Of a stretch of DNA of 64,000 nt, positions 27,396 through 35,612 are shown piece by piece. The translations under genes and the position numbers were made by a program. A model generated the notes under the pieces. It was given only the letters and a program-made list of their open reading frames with translations, did not search any database and had not been told where the DNA came from. Numbering within the stretch: position 1 is the first letter of the stretch; every line of letters starts with the position of its first letter. Source of the DNA: Escherichia sp. E1V33 (GTDB lineage Bacteria; Pseudomonadota; Gammaproteobacteria; Enterobacterales; Enterobacteriaceae); NCBI RefSeq assembly GCF_004211955.1, contig NZ_RHJI01000007.1:1-64000 (forward strand), in the 5' to 3' direction.

Positions 27396-27725
27396 ATGGG
27401 CTATAGCAGACTCGACGATCGATACATTGAAGACGATATTCTGCGCGCACTGTTCCACCAGGAGATGATTAAACGGGTATCGGAATATCACCCGGATAAC
27501 TTCCAGTACACGATAAAACTTGATGAAGTCTATCGTTCAGACCTGGCTGCCTACCGGGCGTATGGGAACGCAGATTTACGCTGGGTATTCAGAGTGCTGG
27601 TGGGGCATGAATCAGAAATGGAAGAAATGCCCGCCGGGACCACGTTAACTCTCCCTGATGTGGCATGGCTGAGAAACAAGATCCGTGATTATGCTGGCGC
27701 TGAACCGGAGATAAAAAATGCCTGA
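27396..27725 (+). CDS. Small phage structural-type protein (gp53/LysM-like)
   Basis: A 109-aa protein with GAGGA seven bases before ATG 27396. The segment DLAAYRAYGNADLRWVFRVL followed by MPAGTTLTLPDVAWL resembles the pattern of gp53/LysM-like phage baseplate or tail proteins (a Y-G-N-x-x-x-R/W-W-V block, then P-x-G-x-x-L-x-L/I-P). It overlaps the next gene by 8 bases. The family link is from pattern only. Confidence 0.5.
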   Translation: MGYSRLDDRYIEDDILRALFHQEMIKRVSEYHPDNFQYTIKLDEVYRSDLAAYRAYGNADLRWVFRVLVGHESEMEEMPAGTTLTLPDVAWLRNKIRDYAGAEPEIKNA

Positions 27726-28917
27726 TTTCCTGAAAAACCAGGACGGGCGCTATATCACTGACGGCCTGTCCTCTAAGGACTTCACGCGTATATTCGACCT
27801 TATCAGGAAAGAACAAACTCGTAAGCGCCGACAAGCTCACCGAACGCTTACACCTGGCAGACTGAGGAACAAATCCGCCGAAGATATTCTCAAGTTAGGG
27901 AAGAAGAAAGGCGGCACGTTCTTTACTCGCGACGATCTGAAAGGTTTCGAAAAGCTACGGAGTAAAACGCGCGAAAAATATGACAGCAAGACGGCTGGCA
28001 TTACATACGCCCAGCTGGTGGCGTCCAGCCAGGCTATCGATATTAAGCGTGCAAATAACGCCGTAGACGACGGTTCCGGTATCAAAAGAGCTACGCCCGT
28101 ATCTCTTCGCCACAACGTAATTAATATCCGCGTAGAAGCATCAGATATATCTGTCCACCAGCATCATATCGTCCGGATACGCTTTGAAGAATGGGATCAG
28201 ATGGTCGATGACATCGCAGAAGACGATAAATCAGCCCTGAAAGTCACTAAATCACTGTGTGCTGGGCGGGTATCTTTCGATTGTGACTGTGGTCGTCATC
28301 AATACTGGTATCGTTACATCGCCACTGCGGGTAACTTTGCCCTGGCACCGCCAAAAGAATACGCCTATCCAAAAGTTCGCAACCCGAAGCTGCAAGGCGT
28401 CGCCTGTAAACACGTGATCCACTCAATGACGCGGTTACAGTCCGCCAGTTGGCAAATGAGTATTGCTCGTGCGCTACAAAAGGCTGCAACGCAAATTGCA
28501 TTTGGTGACGATCGCCGCCGTACAACCAAACACTTCTCAAAAGAAGACGAGAAGGAGTTTAATCGCAATCGTAGCAGTAAAACGAACGTTGAAGCCGCCA
28601 AACGCGAATGGAGGCTCTATCAGAAACGCCAGGCCGCTTTAAGCACAAAACTGGCAAAGGACAACGGCAAGATTGACAAGCTACGTGACCAGCTGACCAG
28701 GGCCAGAAAGTTGTCAGACGCACAGAAAAAACGAGCGGCAGCAAAAGAAGCGGCCTTGCAACGCGAGAAACAGAAAAACAAGGAGCTTCAGCAACGCCTT
28801 GCCGATCAGTTCGCACTGAAGAAGCAGGCGTTCATTGATGCGCTTGTCATGGCAGGAACGTCACCTGAGCAAGCTGAAAAAATGTTTATGGTTTATGTAA
28901 AGAAAGGACGGGCATAA
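27718..28917 (+). CDS. Phage-like protein with a SWIM-type zinc finger
   Basis: A 399-aa protein overlapping the previous gene by 8 bases. A Cys-x-Cys ... Cys-x-His pattern (FDCDCGRHQYW, then GVACKHVIHSM about 45 residues later, around residues 182-235) fits a SWIM-type zinc-binding motif. The C-terminal third (about 285-370) is a long charged coiled coil (Lys/Arg/Gln/Ala-rich), followed by a short EQAEKMF helix. I recall such proteins in large phages and phage-plasmids, of uncertain role. A DNA- or protein-binding virion function is possible. Confidence 0.5.
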   Translation: MPDFLKNQDGRYITDGLSSKDFTRIFDLIRKEQTRKRRQAHRTLTPGRLRNKSAEDILKLGKKKGGTFFTRDDLKGFEKLRSKTREKYDSKTAGITYAQLVASSQAIDIKRANNAVDDGSGIKRATPVSLRHNVINIRVEASDISVHQHHIVRIRFEEWDQMVDDIAEDDKSALKVTKSLCAGRVSFDCDCGRHQYWYRYIATAGNFALAPPKEYAYPKVRNPKLQGVACKHVIHSMTRLQSASWQMSIARALQKAATQIAFGDDRRRTTKHFSKEDEKEFNRNRSSKTNVEAAKREWRLYQKRQAALSTKLAKDNGKIDKLRDQLTRARKLSDAQKKRAAAKEAALQREKQKNKELQQRLADQFALKKQAFIDALVMAGTSPEQAEKMFMVYVKKGRA

Positions 28918-28925
28918 AAATAATT

Positions 28926-28957
28926 TAATAGCCCATCATATAAATAGTGGGCTATTA
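28926..28957. terminator. Hairpin between convergent genes
   Basis: TAATAGCCCA (28926-28935) pairs with TGGGCTATTA (28948-28957) around an AT-rich loop. It lies directly after the SWIM-type gene and at the end of the convergent 98-aa gene, so it can serve both directions. Confidence 0.6.
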
Positions 28958-29251
28958 GCACTTAACTATAGGTTCACCACACCCAGCGAGTTTAACTGGT
29001 GAAATAATGTAATATTTATCAAGTTCAGTATCTTGAAATATAAAAGCCTTAAATTTTTCGATTTCAAGTACGAGAGGGTCTTTTTTGAATGATATAAGAC
29101 CTATTCTTTTATCGGTTGCATTTCTGATTGCAGCCCTTGCGTCTTCCCACTGTTTCATGAATCCAGGTTCCCCTTCGTGATAATGAAATGGAACGGCCAG
29201 ACGTAAGTTGACAGCGTCAGATTGAATCAGATTGGTTAAATATATATGCAT
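28955..29251 (-). CDS. Unknown 98-aa protein
   Basis: ATG 29251 has AGGAGA seven bases upstream, a strong ribosome site. The 98-aa product (MHIYLTNLIQSDAVNLRLAV at the start) is soluble, with no membrane segment or familiar motif, and ends GCGEPIVKC. It lies between the phage-like genes and the toxin-antitoxin genes, alone on its strand. Accessory gene of unknown function; it is placed where a phage moron gene would be. Confidence 0.5.
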   Translation of the reverse strand: MHIYLTNLIQSDAVNLRLAVPFHYHEGEPGFMKQWEDARAAIRNATDKRIGLISFKKDPLVLEIEKFKAFIFQDTELDKYYIISPVKLAGCGEPIVKC

Positions 29252-29429
29252 AGATAATCTCCTGTAGTGAATGCAAGAGATTAAATGAATTTTTGTAACA
29301 TTGCCTAAGAAAAAATACAGACTTTACGTTTTTTTTCGCTGGAAACATGATTATCCATTCATGAAATAGCAAAACATCTACCTTTCTAATACCCATTTTA
29401 TAAAAAAGCGGTCCTCCAGACCGCCAAAC

Positions 29430-29790
29430 TCAAACACCAACCAGACTTTCCAGTGGAATGCCAAACTGGGAATGTAAACGACGAATCATAGGTAACGTCA
29501 AATTTCGAGTACCATTAAGCACTTCGTAAACACGGTTTGGCTTACCAATTGCCGGTTCCAGGTCTTTCACGGTCAGCCCTTGCTGTTCCATACGGAACTT
29601 AATGACCATCAATAGGTGATGGAGACTCAATTGGATAATGTTTTTTCTCGTACTCTTCAATGAGAAGACACATGACATCAAAGAAATCACCTTCAGGGGT
29701 GTTCATTTCCGGTTTGTTATCGAACATCGGTTCGACCGCACGCAGTGCGGCCTCATAATCCTGTTCTGTACGGATAGGTTTAATGTTCAT
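29430..29790 (-). pseudogene. HigA/YgjM-type antitoxin gene, frameshifted
   Basis: From ATG 29790 the frame reads MNIKPIRTEQDYEAALRAVE and ends HYPIESPSPIDGH at a stop near 29,599. One frame over, LMVIKFRMEQQGLTVKDLEP continues into a helix-turn-helix and ends SLVGV at 29430. Together they make a full 120-130-aa antitoxin of the E. coli HigA/YgjM kind. The broken place reads PIDG/H where related proteins have a PIDALMVIKF-type join, fitting loss of 8 bases between two GATG repeats (inference). No matching HigB gene lies directly upstream, so this is a decayed, toxin-less antitoxin. Confidence 0.7.
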
Positions 29791-29802
29791 TATTTCCAAA
29801 GA

Positions 29803-29829
29803 AAAGCCCACTTTTTTAGTGGGCTTTTT
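29803..29829 (-). terminator. Intrinsic terminator after higA
   Basis: AAAGCCCACT and AGTGGGCTTT form a stem with a T-rich loop, and runs of T (plus strand) or A/T (minus strand) flank it. It lies about 18 bases after the higA stop and would end the higBA transcript. Confidence 0.7.
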
Positions 29830-29846
29830 GTGTGTTTTTTACAATA

Positions 29847-30185
29847 TCAGGCTGCTTTTTTATTCAGATTCCGCTGAGAAATAAATTCTTCAGCAGTAGT
29901 GATACGGCTTAACTCTTCCTGAACGCGCATGTCATTTTCAACTTCCCACAGGTCTACTGCGGTCTGAAGATTAATCCAAAAATCTACAGAAGTATCGAAT
30001 GCTTTTGCCAGGCGATATGCCATATCCATCGTTAGCTTACGATTATTATTAACAAGAGCACTTACGGTGTTACGATGAACATGTAGTATTTCTGCTAACT
30101 CGTTGATCTTCAGCTCTAACGGCTCCAGGTATTCGTACAGCAGGATATCACCTACAGTCGTCGGTTTTCTGGTTGCCTGTTTCAT
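29847..30185 (-). CDS. higA: HigA-type antitoxin
   Basis: A 112-aa HigA/VapI-family protein: TVGDILLYEYLEPLELKINE, then the helix-turn-helix ILHVHRNTVSALVNNNRKLT and the family's DMAYRLAKAFDTSVDFWINL block. It neutralises the toxin encoded just upstream and represses the operon. The gap between higB stop and higA start is 71 bases and contains a hairpin (30227-30252). The toxin-first order is typical of higBA. It looks intact. Confidence 0.85.
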   Translation of the reverse strand: MKQATRKPTTVGDILLYEYLEPLELKINELAEILHVHRNTVSALVNNNRKLTMDMAYRLAKAFDTSVDFWINLQTAVDLWEVENDMRVQEELSRITTAEEFISQRNLNKKAA

Positions 30186-30256
30186 TTTTTGCCCTTACTA
30201 GCGTGCGTATTAAGTGGACTCTGGTCAATACCCGGTCCATCCGCCGGGTATTTGTT

Positions 30257-30559
30257 TTAGTATTTGTGAGGGTCGAGATACAAGTCCTCGGCCTTTCCGT
30301 TAACCCACTTAAAAATTAACCTATATTGCTTATTCACCCTTATTGATGAATAGCCGTTTAGCTTCCCTGACAATTCCTCATACCGATTACCTGGTGGTGA
30401 TCTCAAGTCCTTCCAGGTAGTTGCGGCATTGATAATATCCAGCTTCCGCAACAATGTAATATGAATATCAGAAGGTATCTTTTTGTGTGGTGTTGAAAAT
30501 TCAAAAAAATCATCAAGCCACGCATCCCTGAAATCCTTTATGTTAATTTTTTTGGTCAT
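30257..30559 (-). CDS. higB: HigB-type RelE-fold toxin
   Basis: A 100-aa ribosome-dependent mRNA-interferase of the HigB/RelE superfamily: LRKLDIINAATTWKDLRSPP, the conserved NRYEELSGKLNGYSSIRVNK, and the terminal QYRLIFKW...DLYLDPHKY with the basic and aromatic residues of the active site. GGAGG lies about 12 bases before ATG 30559. It pairs with higA downstream. An inverted repeat upstream is the likely operator. Toxin-antitoxin pairs of this type often stabilise phages and islands. Confidence 0.87.
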   Translation of the reverse strand: MTKKINIKDFRDAWLDDFFEFSTPHKKIPSDIHITLLRKLDIINAATTWKDLRSPPGNRYEELSGKLNGYSSIRVNKQYRLIFKWVNGKAEDLYLDPHKY

Positions 30560-30609
30560 TAGTCATTTGATCCTCCGTGATGATTACTGAATGCCATAAC
30601 TATAGCGCA

Positions 30610-30636
30610 CAAATGCACTGTGCGCAAGTGCATTTG
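30610..30636. promoter_or_regulatory. Probable HigA operator
   Basis: CAAATGCACT (30610-30619) and AGTGCATTTG (30627-30636) form a perfect 10-bp inverted repeat with a 7-base centre, 51-77 bases before the higB start, where an autorepressing HigA would bind. Confidence 0.6.
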
Positions 30637-30728
30637 CATTTGCAACAATTCCCCCTCCTTCATCCGAAATCACAATCTCCCGAAAATCTTCCTTTCGATA
30701 CCTGACAGATCGACCTTTGAGGATGCTT

Positions 30729-31400
30729 ATGGGCCGTTTTGACGAATGGTTTGCTGACGATGCAAACCTGGTAAGTAAGGAGTCAGAACATGACAGCACG
30801 CAGAGAGAAACGCCAGCGCCGATTGAAGAGGATGCAGGAGGCGCGCCGGAACATGGCAATACCGGATCGGATTCATTCAGCATTCTGGAAGAGCAATCCA
30901 CCGCCGAAGCTGATCGCCATGATAATTTCCCTGGTAGCGGCGGTAGTTTTACTCCGGACACTGGAGAACCTGATATAGCCATTCTGCCATCTTCCCTGGC
31001 AGGCAGAGAACCAACTCCACAGCTAAAAACACGCTATAACGGGCATAAAGCCTTTAACGACCAGATCCGTGCTGACTGGATGTTAATTATTGAATCCAGC
31101 CCAGACGCGTTCCAGGCGCTCTTATACCGACCTGATGTCGGCACATATGGCGTGGTCAGCGACGAAACTGGAGAAGAGTCATTCACTGAACTGGATAACA
31201 ACCAGCGCGAACTGACTTACCAGGAACCTGAAATCGTTTATGTGCTGGATAACCCTGATGGGCGTGACTCTTTCCATGCTCTTGACTCAGACGGTGAGCA
31301 GGACGGTCTGACTGATGACGTCCTTATTCTGCGAATCGCCGCAAATAACTCTTCTGAGTCTTGTTATAGAAAACATCAACAATCGAAAAAGCAGGCTTAA
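30729..31400 (+). CDS. Acidic phage-like protein of unknown role
   Basis: A 223-aa acidic protein from ATG 30729 (GAGG six to nine bases before). The N-terminal half is a low-complexity, Glu/Ser/Gly-rich stretch; the C-terminal half (from about LKTRYNGHKAFNDQIRADWM) looks like a folded domain with repeated acidic loops, ending SCYRKHQQSKKQA. I do not recognise it. A second small gene is nested in another frame of the N-terminal half. The stop codon lies in the hairpin of a likely terminator. Confidence 0.45.
   Translation: MGRFDEWFADDANLVSKESEHDSTQRETPAPIEEDAGGAPEHGNTGSDSFSILEEQSTAEADRHDNFPGSGGSFTPDTGEPDIAILPSSLAGREPTPQLKTRYNGHKAFNDQIRADWMLIIESSPDAFQALLYRPDVGTYGVVSDETGEESFTELDNNQRELTYQEPEIVYVLDNPDGRDSFHALDSDGEQDGLTDDVLILRIAANNSSESCYRKHQQSKKQA
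30790..30978 (+). CDS. Nested small membrane protein in another frame
   Basis: ATG 30790 has a near-perfect ribosome site (AAGGAG, seven bases upstream), better than that of the gene it overlaps. The 62-aa product has a very basic N-terminal helix (MTARREKRQRRLKRMQEARR) and a C-terminal membrane segment (LIAMIISLVAAVVLL). Such nested genes occur in phages. It is unclear whether this gene, the overlapping 223-aa gene, or both are expressed. Confidence 0.4.
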   Translation: MTARREKRQRRLKRMQEARRNMAIPDRIHSAFWKSNPPPKLIAMIISLVAAVVLLRTLENLI

Positions 31401-31414
31401 AATAAGCCTGCTTT
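31388..31414. terminator. Bidirectional intrinsic terminator
   Basis: AAAGCAGGCTTA (31388-31399) pairs with TAAGCCTGCTTT (31403-31414), loop AAA, with A bases before and TTTAATT after. It ends the 223-aa gene. A second, T-less hairpin (GGCAGAAT/ATTCTGCC) follows at about 31,429-31,448. Confidence 0.7.
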
Positions 31415-31565
31415 AATTGGCATTCTGTCGGCAGAATCATTCTGCCGGCAATTCCTATTCTTATCCTGTTCTGCAATCCCCTAAATGTTCCTGAATTGTC
31501 AGCAGGACTAGTAGCTGATCTTCGTCAGCACCAGCAGCCTTGCGGATAATCAGGGGGTTGCAACC

Positions 31566-34500
31566 ATGCATTTCACCTCCACACACGCCGGGCAGACAAC
31601 TGTTTCCGCCACCACCGCGAACGGTGCAGCGAAACAAACCACCACGCTGACGTTTGTTGCCGACACCAAAAGCGCCGTGCTGAAAAACATCACACCGGAT
31701 AAAACCACGCTGCTGGCCGATGGAAAGGACAGCGCTACGCTGACTGCTGTCGCAGAAGACGCACAGGGTAATCCGTTAAAGAATGTCCAGATCGACTGGA
31801 GTTCAACCAGCAATACCGCGCAGTTATCCGCCTCGACCACCCAGACGGACGAACAGGGACATGTCACTGTTCAGGTCAGTTCTCCGACGGTGGAAGAGGT
31901 TACGCTGACAGCCACGCTGCAGGGGCAGAAGCTGGCTTCTCCGGTCCTGCACTTTATGGCGGACAGTAAAACCGCCGCGGTAACTTCACTTAACGCCGAC
32001 AAAAAAACTGCCATCGCCAACCTGAATGATGCCATTCAACTGACGGCGCTGGTCACTGATGCCAGTAAGCATCCGGTGATCGGCAGCCAGGTGAAGTGGG
32101 TTATTACATCCGGTAAGGGAACGCTCAGTAACGCGCAGAACACCACCGATGCCAGTGGCAACAGCCTGGTAACACTAACGTCACAGTCAAGCGGGGATGT
32201 GGTGGTTACTGCCAGCACCGCGAGCGGTAGCGCAGTAAGTTCACAAAGTCTGCACTTTACTGCCGACAGCACTTCGGCAAAAGTGACTGACGTCACCGTG
32301 GATAAAACGCAGGCTATTGCCGACGGCAAGGAGCTTATTACCTACACCGCAGCAGTAAAAGATGCTAAAGGCAACCCTGTTACAAATCATAAAGTGACCT
32401 GGAGCGCCTCTGGTACGGGTGTTACGCTTTCAGCACCGAGCACAACAACCAGTGCCTCGGGCGTCGCGTCCGTCACGCTGTCCGCATTGAAAGCCGGAAA
32501 TGCCGGAGTCACGGCCCAGGCAGAAACAGGTGCCGGGTTTAATGCGCCACAGGTAACCTTTATCGGTGACGCCCGCACTGCGCAGCTTACCGACCTGAAA
32601 CTCAGTAAACAGAACGCACTCGCTAACGGCGCCGATGAAGTTTTTTTCACGGGGATCGTGACGGATGCGAACAGCAACCCACTGTCGGGCATCAGTATCA
32701 ACTGGGCAGCAATACCTGCTACAGGTCTCCTGTCAACGGCCTCCAGCACGTCAGACAGCAACGGCAACGTGACGGTATCTCTGACCTCAAAACAACGTGG
32801 GGAGCATCAGATCAGCGGTAACATTGGCCATGCTGCCAGCGGAGCACTGGTAACATCAGGCACAGTGAAATTCACTGAGGATGCGACGTCTGCTACGCTG
32901 CAAAGCCTGACAGCAGATAACACCAGTGTCACTGCCGGTAAAGGTATTGTTACGTTGACCGCTCAGGTTCTGGACGCATCCGGTCACCCGGTCGCGAATA
33001 AACCTGTTGTCTGGCAGTCTGACAATGCCGCAGGTGTTTTCAGTGAAACAACATCGAACACCGATGCGAAGGGTAACGTGAAGGTGACTTACATCAGCAC
33101 GCTCGCGAAAGCCACCACCATTACGGCATCCAGCGACAATCACAGCCAGAAAACTATTCAGCTAACCATCACGCCTGATATACAGAGTGCAAAACCGGTT
33201 AACGTCAGCGCCAGTAAAACCAGCGCAATGGCGAATAACAAGGATGTGGTTACCCTGACCGCCACTGTGGAAGATGAATACAAGAACCCCGTCAGCCAGA
33301 GTGAGGTGACCTGGCAGGTTCAGCCAGCAACAGGTAAATATCATCTTACCGGCAGTCCGCAAAAAACCGACGCCCAGGGTCAGGTTACAGCAACGCTCAC
33401 CTCAGAGGATGTACTCGCCTGTCAGGCTGTGGCGACCATCAATGGTGTAAGTCAGTCATCTGAAACCATCAGCTTTGGTGCCGATGCGGCTACTGCCGCA
33501 GTCTCTGCGCTCACCCCGTCCACAACAACGGATGTGGCAGCAGGTGATAACATAACGCTGAAAGCCACAGTGACGGACGAAGCCGGACATCCTGTTATTA
33601 ACCAACGGGTTAACTGGAGCTCCGATAATACCAACGGGATTTTCCAGCCTGGTAATGTCACCGACACCAACAGTCAGGGTATCGCGGAAGTTGCTTATTC
33701 CACCACCAAAGGAGGTGCGTCGCAAATTACTGCGGGTATTAATCAGTCCAGCCAGACTGTAACGGTGAATGTGACTGGCAATATTGCTACAGCGGCCCTG
33801 TCTGACAGCAAAGTGGACAAAACCCAGGCCGTAGCCGATGACAAGGAACTCGTAACCTGGTCGGTTACTGTCAAAGATGCCCACGATAATCCGGTTAAGG
33901 GCGTGCAGATCGACTGGACCAGTAACGCCCCGAATCTGACGTTAGACGGCACCAACAGTCTGACGGATAACCAGGGCGTTGCCACCGTCAGCGGACACAC
34001 GAAAATCGCAGCCGTAACAATTGTCACCGCCACCATACCGGTGAATGGCACACAGCTTGCGGCACCTGGAGTCACCTTTATTGGAGATATTAAAACCGCA
34101 AAAATGGATACAATATATAGTAATAAGTCTATTGTTGCCCCTGATGGTAAGGATAACGCAACCTATGAAGCGATAGTGACGGACATCAACAATAACAGGG
34201 TCCCTGATGCTACCGTTAGCTGGCAGACAACACCTGGTTTCTTCCTTTCTGCGGAAACGTCAAAAACCGATGCCAACGGAATTACAAGTGTCACTATTCG
34301 AAGTACTAAAGTAGGAATGGCGACGACAACGGCAAGCACGAATGGTTCAACGATAACAGATCCAGACATGGCGTTTATGACAGAGATATCTGAACACTGG
34401 GTCATCAATACTGACACAGCCCAAACTATGTCTGCGCATCTGAGCGCCCCTAACCTTTACACAGCATTTATCGTTGCTCCCCCCACGATGGGCCCAACAA

Positions 34501-34796
34501 CACTATCATCAGGAAACAATCCCGATAATGAAGTGATTCAGACACCGATCATCGATGAACACGGCAAGGAGTATACGCTCAAGTTAAGGGCAAGAAAGCT
34601 TACAGCTTGTGGTCTTTATTCCTTCAACACTGTGATTGGTTGTGGGCTTTCTCTTGCGAGAAGTTTATTTGACTGGTCGCGCAGCGATAACCCCGACCTT
34701 CCTGCTGGACATTACACCGGTTTGATCCATTACATTCTCACCGACGGAACATGGAAATTTGAATACAATATGACGGTGGATTTAACCATTAACTAA
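31566..34796 (+). pseudogene. Inverse autotransporter, 3' passenger part: Big_1 repeats and tip domain
   Basis: 1,076 codons with no signal peptide or barrel. It holds the end of one Ig-like domain and nine Big_1-type Ig-like repeats of about 95-105 aa, each opening with a motif such as VDKTQAIADGKELITYTAAV and D-x-x-G-N-P-V, then a tryptophan (V-x-W) and a closing T-A-x-V strand. A different C-terminal tip domain of about 140 aa follows (from SEHWVINTDTAQ) with a Cys pair (LTACGLYSFNTVIGCGLS). Joined to the 5' part at the repeat it would give 1,567 aa. Alone, even if translated from ATG 31566, it could not reach the surface. Confidence 0.88.
31590..31601 (+). repeat. 12-bp direct repeat, right junction of the flagellin insert
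   Basis: Second copy of GGGCAGACAACT (first at 24531-24542). From here on, the DNA encodes the adhesin passenger. Left of this copy the frame still reads an Ig-like HFTSTHAGQTT, so the exact edge of foreign DNA could lie some bases further left. Confidence 0.7.
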
Positions 34797-34862
34797 ACAG
34801 AAATCACTCCAGCATCCGATAAGGGTGCCTGGCTAACGCAGTGAGATTACCTACTGCATCAG

Positions 34863-35153
34863 TCTGAATAACCACCAATGTCCTGTGCAATAAATATTGC
34901 GCAGGACATTTTTTATCAAAAATATCCTGAGATTACCGATTTTTTGGACTATTGACCTGACGCGTATTGACTGAAAATAGTGCCATCAGAGTTCCATCAG
35001 GTTGAACGCAACACAACAACGATATCATCCAGACAGGCGCTTTATTTACGTCATCAGCTCTACGTAACCGGCCTTCTGCCCCGCTCCGATCTGGCGAATA
35101 ACGCCCAGAGATTCTTACTACTCAGTGGATAGGTGAGACTCAACCCGCTATTT
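34863..35153 (+). repeat. Imperfect direct repeat of about 290 bp, left copy
   Basis: Closely matches 37318-37609 at an offset of about 2,455 bases; for example CTGACGCGTATTGACTGAAA and CCGATCTGGCGAATAACGCC occur in both. Both copies begin with a terminator hairpin. The left copy follows the adhesin stop, the right one precedes parA. The similarity may run weakly on to about 35,205. Confidence 0.85.
34877..34914 (+). terminator. Intrinsic terminator of the adhesin gene
   Basis: AATGTCCTGTGCAAT (34877-34891) pairs with ATTGCGCAGGACATT (34896-34910), with one G-U pair and a 4-base loop, followed by a T run. It lies about 80 bases after the adhesin stop. Confidence 0.85.
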
Positions 35154-35612
35154 GTGTGAATATCACCTTTAATCAGGTAGTCAAATTTACTGTGCCACTA
35201 CAATCACTGATATCACAGATTTATAATAAAAATATTTTCTATATACATCTAATCATTTTAAAATAACTCAAACTATATCAATATATAACTTGTAAATAAC
35301 AACAACTCTTTTTTAATTCTATTAATATTTATAGTGTCACTTGGCCATGAAATAAAATGTTGCATCATTAGAAATGAAGATTTATTTATGAATAAAAATA
35401 CAGTTGCTTTTTGGTCATCAGTAATGATGAAATATTGATGGCAGCAACGTGATATATAGTTGTAATCCTATTCCGTAAAATAAAACAACAATTGTGCTTC
35501 ATGTTCAGATCTAATGAATTAACACTTTAATCCATTACAAGTACAAAACAGGCAGTTCATCGGCAACCTAATACTTTTTTGGGTTACAACTTCTACTTGA
35601 AAATAGGTTATT
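35154..35612. other. AT-rich intergenic stretch, no gene seen
   Basis: Very AT-rich (35,215-35,345), without a plausible gene. It must hold the promoter of the 380-aa gene at 35613. Confidence 0.5.

Noticed and set aside
30584-30982. 132-codon - strand frame before higB
   Set aside because: It crosses the higB operator and promoter and lies opposite the start of the 223-aa gene; no ribosome site.
24531-31601. Classical prophage with attL/attR and integrase
   Set aside because: A 12-bp direct repeat is present, but there is no integrase, excisionase, lysis or replication gene in the segment, and no tRNA target.
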